Source: Rugalucina vietnamica (Eukaryota; Mollusca; Bivalvia; Lucinida; Lucinidae). Taken from it: a stretch of DNA of 64,000 nucleotides. Below are positions 1 to 10,605 of this stretch, piece after piece. Location: NCBI GenBank assembly GCA_964017185.1, contig OZ024883.1, forward strand, positions 44,508,395-44,572,394, given 5' to 3'. The notes under the pieces are model-generated. The model was given only the letters and a program-made list of their open reading frames with translations, searched no databases and had not been told where the DNA came from. A program made the position numbers and the translations under genes. How positions within the stretch are numbered: the stretch's first letter is position 1; each line of letters opens with the position of its first letter.

Positions 1-740
1 TCGGGTGCATTTTGTGGATTTCTTATACCGTTTCTCAGAAGAATCATTTCCTATAATTAGGTAGAACTGAGTTTGTGGGCCAGTTGACAAAAGTTACAAA
101 ATCATCAATAATGACAAATAATTGACTGAAGCTGAAAACTTGCATGATATAATACATAAACTATACTTAATTATGCAATAGATCAGCGTATTCGCTGTCT
201 ATTTTAGTGATTACGCTACCATGCATACCAGAATCGAAACAAACAAATTGTCACTGTCAGTAATTTTGTTTGTCGTGAGTAGTAGAAATATATATTATGA
301 TGGGTTACTTTTTTGAGATTCATTTCAATCTTGTAACAGTAAGTCTCCCATAACAAGTTCTCAACAACTTTTCATTTCTCAAAAATGTAATTATTTGATA
401 TACTGACAATAGGCAGCATATTGTCGAATCTACCTGCTTGAATTTTCAGTTACCTTTGATATTCGATTTGGTATAAGCATATTTTGAAAAGGTGACTTTA
501 ATATTCAACAATTCTTTGACACTTCATATAATATTATATATAGGGCCATTAAATATGAGCTTTGAAGGCAGCCAGTTCTTACAAAAAATGTTCTCTGGAC
601 AAGCGATAATTTAAAGTGAATACAATTTAGACATACGCCCAATTGCGCAATTTGTTTTCGGTTGAGTATATTATTTTGATGCTTCTGTGTGGCTATTTAA
701 TCCTGAACACAGTCCTTGTTCCTTCCATTTTTATGTATAA
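1..740. other. AT-rich stretch, no feature recognised
   Basis: No open frame of note, no clear repeat and no homology that I recognise. It precedes the first foldback. Confidence 0.5.
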
Positions 741-744
741 AATC

Positions 745-1215
745 CCGAATGCTGACCAATGCGCTAGGCGTAAGTTGCGCATACGCTGAGTACGTTCTTC
801 GCACGTTTAACATACGCTGCATACGCTCCAAGTACGCTGCTCGTAGGTTGGTAATACGTTATGCATACGCTTCTCATACGCTAAACAAAACTCCAGGTGG
901 GCTTTAGCGTATGGCAACGTATGCGAACGTATGAGTAACTTACAGGTAACGTTCATGAACTTATGCATAACGTGTTCGTTGCGTACGCCTAACTTATGAG
1001 TAACGTATTATCAGTACGTTGGCATACGTTGGAAATTTTGTGCATGCACAAAATTTCTTGGCGTGCACGACGTACGACAATGTATGCCAGCGTACTGTAG
1101 CGTATACGTAACTTATGCAAAACTTATGCCGAACGTATGCAACGTACACCAACGTATGGACAAAATATCTCATACGTCGGCATACGTTGGCGCTATACGC
1201 TGTGGTGTGAGCACC
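745..1215. repeat. Foldback element made of TACGC-type short repeats
   Basis: The left part (to about 890) repeats CATACGCT on the + strand. From about 905 the same motif runs on the other strand as AGCGTATG and AACGTATG, so the two halves form a loose inverted repeat. A perfect 26-bp palindrome lies at 1032-1057. No transposase is encoded; the small frames here are translations of the repeat. Borders and target duplication are not resolved. Confidence 0.6.
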
Positions 1216-1848
1216 CCTTAAAGTGCGGTCCAATGCGTGTTTAAACATGCGCTTTAACTGCAATTAGTAGCGACAGTTAAGAGCATTAAAGTACTCGTCA
1301 GTAGAATAAAATCAGTCACGTATGTTTATACACACCTCGCTTAATGCCATGTTCAAATAGGCGGGCTGAACACTACGTAACGTAACGTCAAATCGACTAA
1401 AACGTCGAAATTTGCTGAAAATGAATGCAGAATTATTTTTAAAATATCGCATGAAAGATTGGTTTATGAACTTTAACGTCATGCAAATCAAAACATAAAA
1501 AGATGTATTCTGACATAAAAAAATAGGATTCGGAACAGAAGACGTATGGCTTTTTATCTAAAAATCGTGAGTGTTACATTTTTTTAAGATCCGGACAATT
1601 TTGTGTTTTGATCATTTTTATTTCTTAATCGAATTTATTTTCATAAAGCGTGAATGTGCATTTAATGAACTAAATGTCCATATAAAAATTCAGTAATTTT
1701 CTATTTTTGTTGTATGACCCTGAGCCTGACATTTTCGGACCCCACAAACGAGATACAGATGTGTCTCTAATAAAGGGGTCGTCACACCTATGCGAAAGTC
1801 CCTCAACGCAGACGTGCGTTAAGTTGCGAACTTGAGTTCATCAACATT
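1216..1848. other. AT-rich stretch, nothing recognised
   Basis: Several homopolymer A and T runs and no supportable gene. It separates the TACGC foldback from the ~460-bp tandem repeat. Confidence 0.4.
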
Positions 1849-2890
1849 CTGAGACTTGAAAATTGCTAGATGCAGACAATTAATGGAAGCAATGAAGTTA
1901 AGTCAATGTCATTACTTGTCCTTAACCCAAGGTCATTGAAATATCAAAATTAAGTCACAATTTCAAAGCTCTTCTTCTTTGAAACTGCTTGGCCGATCAA
2001 GTTGAAATTTTATGAGGAGCCTCCTTGGATAGGGAAATTGAAATTTTGTTCGCGTTTTCTTGGTCACATGACCAAGATGGCCGCCATGCCCACATATGGT
2101 AAAAACCCTTCAAACAAATTTTCTTCTCCAGAACCGGTGGGCTGATTTCCATGAAACTTTGTATGTAGTATTTGGGACACCAGCCCATCATAGTTTGCTT
2201 AAATGATGACCCTGGGATGACCTTGACCTACTTTATGGCAAAGTCAATTTTTGAAACATAAGCTTTTACATGGGAAAGGTGAAAACAATGGATATTTTGG
2301 AAACAGTTGCAGTCTGAGACTTGAAAGTTGCTAGATGCAGACAACTTATGGAGTCAATGAAGGGCAAGGTCATTTCTTGCCCTTGACCCAAGGTCACTGA
2401 AATGTCAAAATTAAGTCACAATTTCAAAGATCTTCTCTGAAAACCCTTGGCCAATCAAGTTGAAATTTTATGTGGAGCCTGCTTGTGTAGTGGCATTGAA
2501 ATCTTTTTCACGATATCTTGGTCACATGACCAAGCTCGCCACCATGTCCATATATGGTGAAAACTCTTCAAAAAGGGTCTTCTCAAGAACAGGTACGCTG
2601 CTTCACACAAAACTTGGTATGTAGCACCGGGGACTCCAGCCCATGGTAGTTTGCTAAAATGATGACCCTTGGATGACCTTGACCTATTTTATGACAAGGT
2701 CAATTTTGGAAACATAGGCTTTTAAATGGAAAAAGGCGAGAATAATGGATATTTTGGAAACTATTGCAGCCTGAGACCTAGAACTTGGCAGATGCAGAAA
2801 ACTAATGAAGTCAATAAAGGTACATGTGAATATTCAAGGTCAGTGTCATTTCATGATGACTAAATGCTCCAAGATCAGGCTTCAGGTGAG
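1849..2890. repeat. ~460-bp tandem repeat, two copies plus a partial third
   Basis: The phrase CTGAGACTTGAAA starts a unit at 1849 and again at 2314; a diverged third start lies at 2771. The units share a GTCACATGACCAAG block, AAGGTCA-type sites and TGACCTTGACCT near their ends. A related fragment with the CATGACCAAGATGGCCGCCA phrase lies far away at 61129-61200, so this is a dispersed family and not only a local duplication. No coding potential seen. Confidence 0.75.
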
Positions 2891-3148
2891 CGTTTCAGGA
2901 CCAATGGTCCTGTGGTATTAATTTCGTTTTAATTGACTCGTCCCCTCAAGCAATAGCTTTCGCGTCAATCATTTTGAAATGTTAAATGTTATATGATTTG
3001 CAAATAAAATTGAGTTGAGTTGAAATGAAAAAAAAAGGAACCGAGAAGTACTCTTGCAATTCGCTCTCCTTCAATAACACCCAAACTTATCCGGTGCACT
3101 CGCAGAATAGGATAAGATACTGCTTGGTGCGCCCCTAGCTAAGAGCTA

Positions 3149-3256
3149 TGATGATGATGATGATGATGATGAGCGCGTAGTAAGAACCTAGTGGAAACGT
3201 GAAGGACGTAGTAAGGACGTGGTGCGGACGTAGTAAGGACGTGGTGCGGACGTAGC
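3149..3256 (+). repeat. GAT microsatellite and 22-bp GGACGTAGTA direct repeats
   Basis: A run of GAT triplets at about 3149-3170 is followed by two copies of a 22-bp unit (GTAGTAAGGACGTGGTGC...) at 3207-3256 with degenerate flanking copies. Confidence 0.55.
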
Positions 3257-3892
3257 GACGACGTAATGTGAACTTACAAACCAGAAATTATTTCATTCTG
3301 ACCCCGTCCTCGCTACTTTCTTGAATTATTAGAAGTGGTAAGGATGTGATAAGAACGTGGCCCAGTGTAGACGTACCATAATACATACATATAGAACTTG
3401 TATATATATAGAGTAAGATTAAAATATATATATGGTATGCATACAATACGACAGAACCAACAACTTGAAAATCACCCTTTTAATAATTTTGGTCGTTATA
3501 TACCCGACATAAAACAAACGACTTAAAACGCAATTGCTCACTTGTTAAAATTCACGCACTGAGTACTGGAATTTCTTAACAAACCTATAGAATGAAGACA
3601 TCATTGCAGCCGGTGAACATGTTTTAAGGTGATTATTCAAAAGTACCATACGCACGAGATTCGAGTATGTATCTCAAATTTAAGCTGCGATTACAATATT
3701 ATGTTGAATATTTTAGAAGCTTGTGAAGTTTAACTAATACTGTTTGTCTTTTAGAACTCAAATTTGTTCGGTCATGGCCAATGCGGTGCATTAAAGTTAT
3801 GATTTCAAAAGTTTCGCGGTTTATAAGGTTTATATCCTGTGTGCAATCATGTATGCATTATTCACTCAGCAATTGCATACTGGAGGTAAAAG

Positions 3893-4534
3893 AGCAGTCA
3901 CACATCAGCGTATAAGTGAAACGCGCGCCGGGCGTGTTGAAAAAATAGCAAAATTCCTCACACGCCGGAAACACGTTCAAAACTCGCTACAAGCGCGTTG
4001 GGTACGCTTGGTGTACGTCCGGCGCGCGTCGCTGTACGTCGCTAAAAGTCTCTGCGCGTTTCGCGCGCGTTTGGGCTAAAAAAAATTTTAAACATGCTTA
4101 AAAATTTTGTAAAAGCTCGGCGTGTCCCGGGCGTGTGACTTATACGTCCCGAATAAGTTCCACGCGCGCTACGGGTGCGTTGAATACGCTCTGAACGCGT
4201 TTGGCGCGCGTTTGAAGCACGCCAGTGTACGTTCCATGCGCGTTCCGATTTTATTAGATGTTGCTTCAGTAGCGTGCCCCAAGCGTGTGTGAAACGCGCG
4301 TTGAACGTTCGATGCGCGCATGTAGCGCGTGCTTAGCGTGGGACGTATCACAACCGTTCTCCAAAACTTTGAGATTTTTATACGTCCGGCACACGCCCCA
4401 GTTGCGCGCTAATGTGTGATTGCTAAAGCGTGTTAAAGGAACAAATTAATTTTTATACGCCCAAAGTCTTCAGCGTGTTGAGATTTTTCATACGCCCGGC
4501 GCGCGTTTGGGTTATACGCTACAGTGTGACTGCT
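3893..4534. mobile_element. ACGCGC-rich foldback element, copy 1
   Basis: It begins AGCAGTCACACATCAGCG and ends with GTGTGACTGCT, so the ends are inverted repeats. The arms are full of short motifs such as GCGCGCCGGGCG and ACGCGTT. A close relative sits at 20127-20774 and a diverged one at 33186-34099. It is about 640 bp with no transposase, so it is a non-autonomous element. The frames of 76 and 60 codons inside it are repeat translations. Its target duplication is not clear. Confidence 0.75.
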
Positions 4535-4670
4535 GTTTAAACCTTACAGTATGAAGAGTTGAGCACTGTTTATCAATCGTAAACGGACCGATTTTGTCAA
4601 AATGCTTTTGAACAGACAAAAGTCATGCAAAGGCATCGTTTTGTAACTTGAAATTGGAAATGTCATATGT

Positions 4671-4676
<6 letters not shown>

Positions 4677-4724
<48 letters not shown>
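4677..4724. repeat. (CA)24 microsatellite
   Basis: Uninterrupted CA dinucleotides preceded by CGCGCG. Confidence 0.95.
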
Positions 4725-4726
<2 letters not shown>

Positions 4727-4834
4727 TAATCCTTATACAATGCGAAAAATGCCCAGACCTTATGAACTGCTTCTTATACGCCACTGTCTAGAGGTGGGGA
4801 CAGTCAAACTAATGGCACATACCGATGCAGGAGC

Positions 4835-4980
4835 CGTTGATTTTTATTTTTTATTTTTGTTTTTTCAATAGTCGATAATTTTCACTGGCATAGCCATTGG
4901 GATTCGAACCTGCACAGCAGCGGTGCATAGCTAGTCAGAAGCCATACGCGCTACCGACTCAGCTATCCGGGCGCCCAAAG
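4835..4980 (-). mobile_element. tRNA-derived SINE-like sequence
   Basis: Read on the minus strand from about 4976 it has an A-box-like TAGCTGAGTCGGTAGCGC and a B-box-like GGTTCGAATCC, spaced as in a tRNA gene. An A-rich tail (AAAAAACAAAAATAAAAAAT) lies at the low-coordinate end. The acceptor stem does not pair convincingly, so I call it a tRNA-derived SINE or tRNA pseudogene, not a working tRNA. Confidence 0.5.
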
Positions 4981-5067
4981 AATTGGGTTAGTTGTTTTTA
5001 TAATGCGCTGTATGAGAAAATGTATACTAGTTTGACATTATTAGGTTTATGTTGCTATGCCGGGGTT

Positions 5068-5089
5068 CCCCCCCCCCCCCCCCCCCCCC
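5068..5089. repeat. poly-C tract (22 C)
   Basis: A homopolymer run. The proline-rich frame across it is an artefact. Confidence 0.95.
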
Positions 5090-5459
5090 GAGACATTTTA
5101 TTGATTGGAATTACAAAGATTTATTACAATGGGTTCTTTCATGAATTTTGTAGTCCTGAAAAGTGCTGTTTTTGTATGGTTTGGACCATTACTGGGCAAG
5201 GACCCTGGCAATGCCGTCCTCGAAGATGGCTTCATTCATTCTACAAACAACCTACAATTTTGTTTGAACAGACAGTATGAGCCCTCTGACGCCAACGTGG
5301 ATCCAGATCAATCAATTATTGCTCAGACGGCTGCGTGTTCTCATCGTAACGGACGGGATTCGGACTTCTGTTTTGTTCTAAACATGAATTTGATTAATAT
5401 TTCGTCACCAACATACACCACCAAAGCCAAGTCTTAACACCAAACACCAATACAAAGTT

Positions 5460-7128
5460 ATCCCTTACGGAATTGCAGCGTATGCTGGAATGCAACGTAT
5501 GCCGATACCCTACTTTCATTATTCTTATTTGCCCTGTATCTGCAGCGCAGTTGCAGTATATTTACTGCATTGCAGCGCACGCAGGATGTATACTGGTATT
5601 TATGCTTCTTATACACTGTTGTCATACTTCTCAGTTGCAACGTATGCTGGAATCATACTGCTGGTGTATGCTGCATTCATACTGCACTGTCTTAGAATGT
5701 TTTACTTGGCTTGATCCATGCTGCTTTCATGCTGCTGTAACTTACCATAATATGACCGATTTAGGTATATGCTGCAAATACGATGATTTCATACTGCACA
5801 GAAGCGTATGCTGCACAGAAACATGCTGCACAGAAGCATACGCTGCAATCATGCTTCTAACTTAGTAGTCTACAGATATTGGTGTATTGATGATGTCATA
5901 GTATCAATTGCATGATGGGTAAAAATTACTGCCAGAAGGTGGGGGGATTTGAAAGCTGTTTTACAATTGCAAATTTAATGAAAAACTGGCTGGAAAGAAT
6001 CAAAAGAAATTTAGCAGAACTTGTAAGTGCATTTAGAAACACATTTTCATAGCTTTTAGGGTAAGCTACTGTTTGACTTGCACTTCTATAAAGCAAGAAT
6101 GTAGCTGTGACATATATGCAGACAACAACCAATCTGATGAGGTTATAAACATGATGAATTTTTTTTATATCAAACTTGAATGCATGTAAGAGGCATGTTT
6201 TGTCTCTAGCTTTTCATGTTTACAACTTCTCAGTGTATCAACTGAAATGGGTGGGGTAACATGGCAGGCAGTTCGAAAATAGTGGTATGATTTCCAGCAT
6301 GAAAGCAATATGATTCCAGTATGAATTCAGTATACGCTGCATTACAGCATGAATGCAGCATGAAACCAGCATATATGCTGCATTGCAGCATGAATGCCGC
6401 ATGGAAGCCGCATGTAAGGCTAAGAGGTTTGCAATTATTTTAGTCATGCTGCCATGCAGCATGGTTCCAGCATGATCACAGTATGCTTGTAGCGCGAAAG
6501 CAGCTTAATTTGCATATTGATGCAGTTTGTTTCCAGTATGATTGCAGTATGATCACCGGGGTGATTCAAATGATGCTACCTGTGCTACCGTCCGAGTCAT
6601 TTGTATACCATCACATGTAAACCCCTGCTGTCGTCCGAGTATATGGTCGGCGGTCGTATCTATGTTACTGGTGATTTTGCTGTCGTCCGAGACATGATAC
6701 GACCGTCGATTTACTCGGACGACGGCGAGTGTATACAAATGACCCGGACGACAGCACAGGTAGCACCATTTGATTCACGCCCGTGATGACTGCAGTATGA
6801 CGGTGACCATACTGCAATGCAGCATGATTGCAACATGAAGACAGTGTAATTTGCATAATTGAAACACGCTGCTGTGCAGTATGATCGCAGCATAATTGCA
6901 GTATATAGCTATACTATATAAGACCACGCTGCAATGCAGTATGATTGCAACTTATGAAAGCAGCTGAATTAGCAAAATTGAAACACGCTGCAATCATACT
7001 TCTTCCATTTAAATCATCATAGTACTTTTTTGCAGTATACGCTGCAATCATGTTGGGATCATGCTGCAAAACTATGCTGTGTTTATACTGGATTCATGCT
7101 GGAACTGCGCTGCAATTTCGTAAGGGAT
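5460..7128. mobile_element. Large foldback element of GCTGCA/TGCAGC short repeats
   Basis: The outer ends match as inverted repeats: ATCCCTTACGGAATTGCAGC at about 5459 and the complement of AATTTCGTAAGGGAT ending near 7128. The left arm (to about 5860) carries ATGCTGCA and CATACTGC on the + strand; from about 6290 the same words appear reversed as GCAGTATG and GCAGCATG. The middle (5870-6290) lacks the motif. No transposase frame is present. A second foldback is inserted at 6551-6790. Confidence 0.7.
6551..6790. mobile_element. MITE nested inside the GCTGCA foldback
   Basis: The left end reads ATCACCGGGGTGATTCAAAT and the right end is its near-complement (ATTTGATTCACGCCCGTGAT). The terminal repeats extend about 60 bp inward through CTACCTGTGCT and GTCATTTGTATA. 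It interrupts the right arm of the surrounding foldback and lacks its TGCAGC motif, which shows it is a later insertion. Confidence 0.7.
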
Positions 7129-7443
7129 TCGATCTGTTTCCATACTGAAGAGAAACCAAACTTGACACGTTTTATTATGAGACGCTGAATTTCAACCAAA
7201 GTTTATAATGTTTGGTAGCATCACAGGGCGCAGCACGTTTGCGCGACAATAACAATACGTTTGCATGAACCTAAATATACGTTGTGCTACAACATAACTG
7301 AAGACTTCGGGTCTTAATTTATTTTGAGTATTAAGGAGGATGGTGTGCAAAACATGCATGCGAAGAAACTGACAATTTGACATGATGTGCTTCATTGACA
7401 AGTTAGAGATTCACCGCGAAGACCGAACAACTATTAACTAAAC
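7129..7443. other. Unassigned sequence
   Basis: No repeat, gene or regulatory structure that I can support. Confidence 0.3.
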
Positions 7444-7640
7444 TGCAGAAGATGAGGGTGAGGCCAGAGCTCTGTAAAATCGATTTAAGCCCCCCCCACC
7501 CCCGATTTTTTATTACTGATAGTTCCAAGGCGATACTTCTGTTGTGGTTCTATTTGTTTTGTGTTTTGGCGTCGAATTTTTGTGCTGTTGGAACCTTATG
7601 TACGTTTACATATTTTTATTTAAGCTCGGGTAACTGAGTG
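7444..7640 (+). repeat. Dispersed repeat, partner of 10246-10405
   Basis: CTGCAGAAG...GTGAGG, a TACTGATTGTTCCACGGCGA-like phrase and TGGTTCT..TTGTTTT.TG recur in the same order near 10246-10405. Function unknown. Confidence 0.45.
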
Positions 7641-7850
7641 GCCGCCTATTGGGATTTAGCTGCTCACTCGGCTTACGATATGTTTTATTCGTTTTATTAT
7701 GTTTAAGAACCCAATTGTCAATTTATTTATTTATTTATTTTATTTTTCCCCTCGGTTTTTGGAGTATGAATTTCTTTCTGATTGAGCCTTTTCGTGAAAA
7801 ATTGCCTACTTGTACCTTTTTTGTACACACAGTATATACATGTATTTGCT

Positions 7851-8086
7851 ATGAGCAGCGACATGAAAACAAAACAACAATAAGGTTTTCGAACAGGGCC
7901 GACACAAACCGAGCTGTACATACACAGAAGGCTAGAGACTGAAAATGTAGTTAGAAAGTAGAGGAATTGTAATTATATCCGTGTAGCGAAAACAAAGGTA
8001 CTGACCAGCTTTATAGTTACTGCGAAACTGATCTGCGCCTTCGTTTTCGCATCTGCAAAATGTTGTTTTTTCATGATGTGGCTCAT
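7851..8086 (-). mobile_element. GAGCC MITE (family A), copy 1, diverged
   Basis: The ends are ATGAGC and GCTCAT. It carries the family's core phrases in minus orientation: GCCGACACAAACC, CTGTACA, AGTAGAGGAATTGTA, GCGAAAACAAAGG and a decayed central palindrome. The family has no transposase; about 235-245 bp is the full length seen in the better copies at 41058, 53280 and 59682. Confidence 0.65.
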
Positions 8087-8202
8087 ATATGCGCCTTTAA
8101 ACTATACTCGTCAAATTAAGTTTCGCACCACCTGATATATTTGTACTATTTTTACAAAATGTCTTACGTTAGGACAATTGTTGCACATGAACACAGCTTA
8201 AG

Positions 8203-8204
<2 letters not shown>

Positions 8205-8242
<38 letters not shown>
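8205..8242. repeat. poly-T tract (38 T)
   Basis: A homopolymer run. Confidence 0.95.
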
Positions 8243-8243
<1 letters not shown>

Positions 8244-8569
8244 TCAAAGTTGACCGTTTCATTTTGTATCTTCCATTAAAAAACTGTGTTAAGATCAAGC
8301 ATGAGCCACGCAATCATGTATAATAAGACTTCTATCCTAACATTGGCCGTATGTGTAATCTGCTGCATTGTTTTAATAAACTATTTATTGTTGTAAGCAG
8401 GCTGACAGACTTTACTGCTTTCTTGCCATAACGACGACAAAAATTAAAATGACTCCGCTCGCTGATTAACAGGGTCAGAAAATGCATTTCTAAAACATAA
8501 TTTACCCGTAAGAAAGAGATGGGCTGCTTGGAGGAATTTCATCGAAAAACGGAATAATGAAGGGGCTGG

Positions 8570-8930
8570 GCGAATCCATTGGTCAGATTTGGCAACACAA
8601 ACAATGCTTCCATTTTGGCCAATTTCGACCTTGAATCGATTCAAACATTGGCTGATTCGGACCTTATTTCTGTTTTATATTTGGAATATTTGGACCTTAA
8701 ACAGATTCTGACATTGGCTAAGTCGGACCCTAAACCGATTCGGGCCTTGGCTAATTCGGACCCTGTTTCCAAAACATACAGGTCAATTCGGACCTCGATT
8801 TCACTGGGTCCGAATCGACCTGTGATCGAGTCCGAATTAGGCAAGGTCCGAATTAGCCAAGGTCCGAATTGTCCACGGCCGAGGTCCGAATCAGGTCCGA
8901 ATTAGCCAAGGTTTTAATTAGCCAAGATCC
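8570..8930. repeat. Foldback of TTCGGACC repeats
   Basis: Up to about 8800 the words TTGGCTAATTCGGACC and ATTCGGACCTT recur on the + strand. From about 8815 their complements AAGGTCCGAATT and GGTCCGAATTAGCC recur. The 108- and 67-codon frames here are repeat translations. It has the same strand-switching layout as the TACGC, GCTGCA and ACGCGC foldbacks. Confidence 0.65.
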
Positions 8931-8961
8931 AAATTGTTCACGTACCATATACACAGCTGAT

Positions 8962-9530
8962 AAACACGTGGTATTGTATACATACAAACCGATAAATGAT
9001 CGGTGACGCACAATGCAATTCTGCCTGAATTTTAGATGAAAAATTCGAGTATTCTCCTATACCATTTACTCTATTGATTGATAGATAGGCACAGTCCATG
9101 CAGAAATTGAACATTTATTGAATGAACGTATTAAAAGAAGTCCAAGGTATTTCGTTTTCGCAAACACTTCCGCTCCATGAACATATCATGATTGCTTCTC
9201 CAAAACAATAACATTGAAGTGTTTGCGAACACGAAATAACCGGTATTTCTTTTGTTACTTTCTTTCAATAAATATTCAATTTCTGCATTGACTGCACCTA
9301 TCTATCAGTCAGTAGAAGAAACGCTGTAGGAGACAACTCGAAAATAACCGGGATTTCGTATGTTACTTTCTTTCAATAAATATTCAATTTCTACAATGAC
9401 TGTACCTATCTATCAGTCAGTATAAGAAACGCTGTAGGAGAAAACTAAATTTTTTCATCTCAACTTCGTTCTCAAATGCAGTGTTTGTCACCGATCATTT
9501 ATTGGTTGGTATGTATACAATACCACGTGA
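8962..9530. mobile_element. Foldback element with long inverted arms and an internal duplication
   Basis: The left arm begins CACGTGGTATTGTATACATA and the right arm ends with its complement (TATGTATACAATACCACGTG). Pairing continues through GATCGGTGAC. Inside, a block with TTTCTTTCAATAAATATTCA and CTATCTATCAGTCAGTA is present twice (about 9258-9340 and 9362-9445) and once inverted (about 9068-9130). No protein is encoded. Confidence 0.7.
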
Positions 9531-9721
9531 TTGTCAGTAGTGATATAGATTTATACATACATTTTGCGATCGGAGTTTTAGACATTTCTTGCCTATTATG
9601 AAATGTACTTTGAGATGTAAATACACCATACATTGACAAAAAGTCAGGGATTATCTCAAGATTTTTCATTTTATCGACGCACTTTCAATTTTATTTATCC
9701 AACTATTCAATCGTAAATAAA

Positions 9722-9931
9722 ATGTTTGTTCGTGGATTCGTTTATTTATTTGTTTTCTTGCTTAACGACCACGGTCTACAGCCAAGGTTATGTCAAAGCG
9801 ACGTGTTTACGTGGAAAGATCATCTACAGCTCGTCTGAAGCAACGTGTTTCGGTGACGGTAAAGCTGATACGCAACGCCCCTTTGTACCACATGTAACTA
9901 CCATGTGTCAATCGAAGCATATTTACCCCTA
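9722..9931 (+). pseudogene. Candidate first exon of a secreted protein, broken by a one-base shift
   Basis: The ATG at 9722 opens a hydrophobic start (MFVRGFVYLFVFLL), but that frame stops about 40 codons on. A neighbouring frame entered near 9765 continues TTVYSQGYVKATC and reads to an exact GTAAGT donor at 9932. Together these would make a signal peptide with likely cleavage after VYS, followed by a cysteine-containing segment (motifs ATCLRGK and EATCFGDG). This suggests a small indel, either genuine decay or a sequence error. I cannot place a family; a lectin-like domain is only a guess. No downstream exons were found. Confidence 0.3.
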
Positions 9932-9983
9932 GTAAGTGTTCATTCTTTTGTTAATTATAGACTACTTGCTATTTTGAATGTTT

Positions 9984-10031
9984 CAACAACAACAACAACA
10001 ACAACAACAACAAAAAAAAAAAAAGAAAAAA
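9984..10031. repeat. (AAC)n microsatellite and A-rich tail
   Basis: About nine AAC triplets followed by an A-rich run. Confidence 0.9.
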
Positions 10032-10245
10032 GTTAGGTCTTGGATTCTCTGTTTGGTAAGTGGTGTAGATAAATTGGTAGCACTTGGTCATGGAAAAAAA
10101 ATTCCTGCGTATACGATAATAAAATGCATGCAGCGCAACTAAAACCTGACGAGCGCATTTTGGTCAGTTTTATTCTGGTGGCCCGGTGGTAAGAATCTCA
10201 TCAGCGAAAGTCAGAGGCACGAAATCTGCTTCCTCGTGCAGAGGA

Positions 10246-10405
10246 CTACACTGCAGAAGCTGAGTGTGAGGTTATGGCCGTGTAAAAATAGTTTACGCCC
10301 GATGGTAATTTATAGTACTGATTGTTCCACGGCGATACTTATGTGGTGGTTCTTATTGTTTTATGTCTTGCAGTTGAATGTTTATGCGGTTTGCACCTTA
10401 CATGT
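10246..10405 (+). repeat. Dispersed repeat, partner of 7444-7640
   Basis: It shares ordered phrases with the earlier copy, including the TGATTGTTCCACGGCGATAC region. Confidence 0.45.
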
Positions 10406-10409
10406 ATAT

Positions 10410-10605
10410 GCGCTTTCATATTTTGCTCAAAAACATAGATGACGGGTACTCGTTAGAACTAACTCGGCGAGGCGATTATGAACGTGTACCCACAATCTAT
10501 GTTTTGAGCAAAAATAAGAAAAATGTCAAAATTTTTCAGCTGAAAAATTTAAATTTTAAAAGCTCAAAAATATATGTTGCATGGGCAAGTCTTCGTAATG
10601 CGAAC
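10410..10605. mobile_element. Family B MITE, copy 1 (diverged)
   Basis: Central inverted motif GTTAGAAC...CGGCGAGGCG, then GTACCCACAATCTATGTTTT and TTGCATGGGCAAG. These recur at 19394-19675, 44280-44550 and 61944-62102. Confidence 0.6.

Noticed and set aside
5105..5437. 110- and 127-codon overlapping plus-strand frames
   Set aside because: They run across a poly-C tract or from non-ATG starts, with no recognisable domain or splice site.
10130..10250. Possible tRNA-like A box (TGGCCCGGTGGTAAGA)
   Set aside because: No B box at the right distance and no stem pairing.
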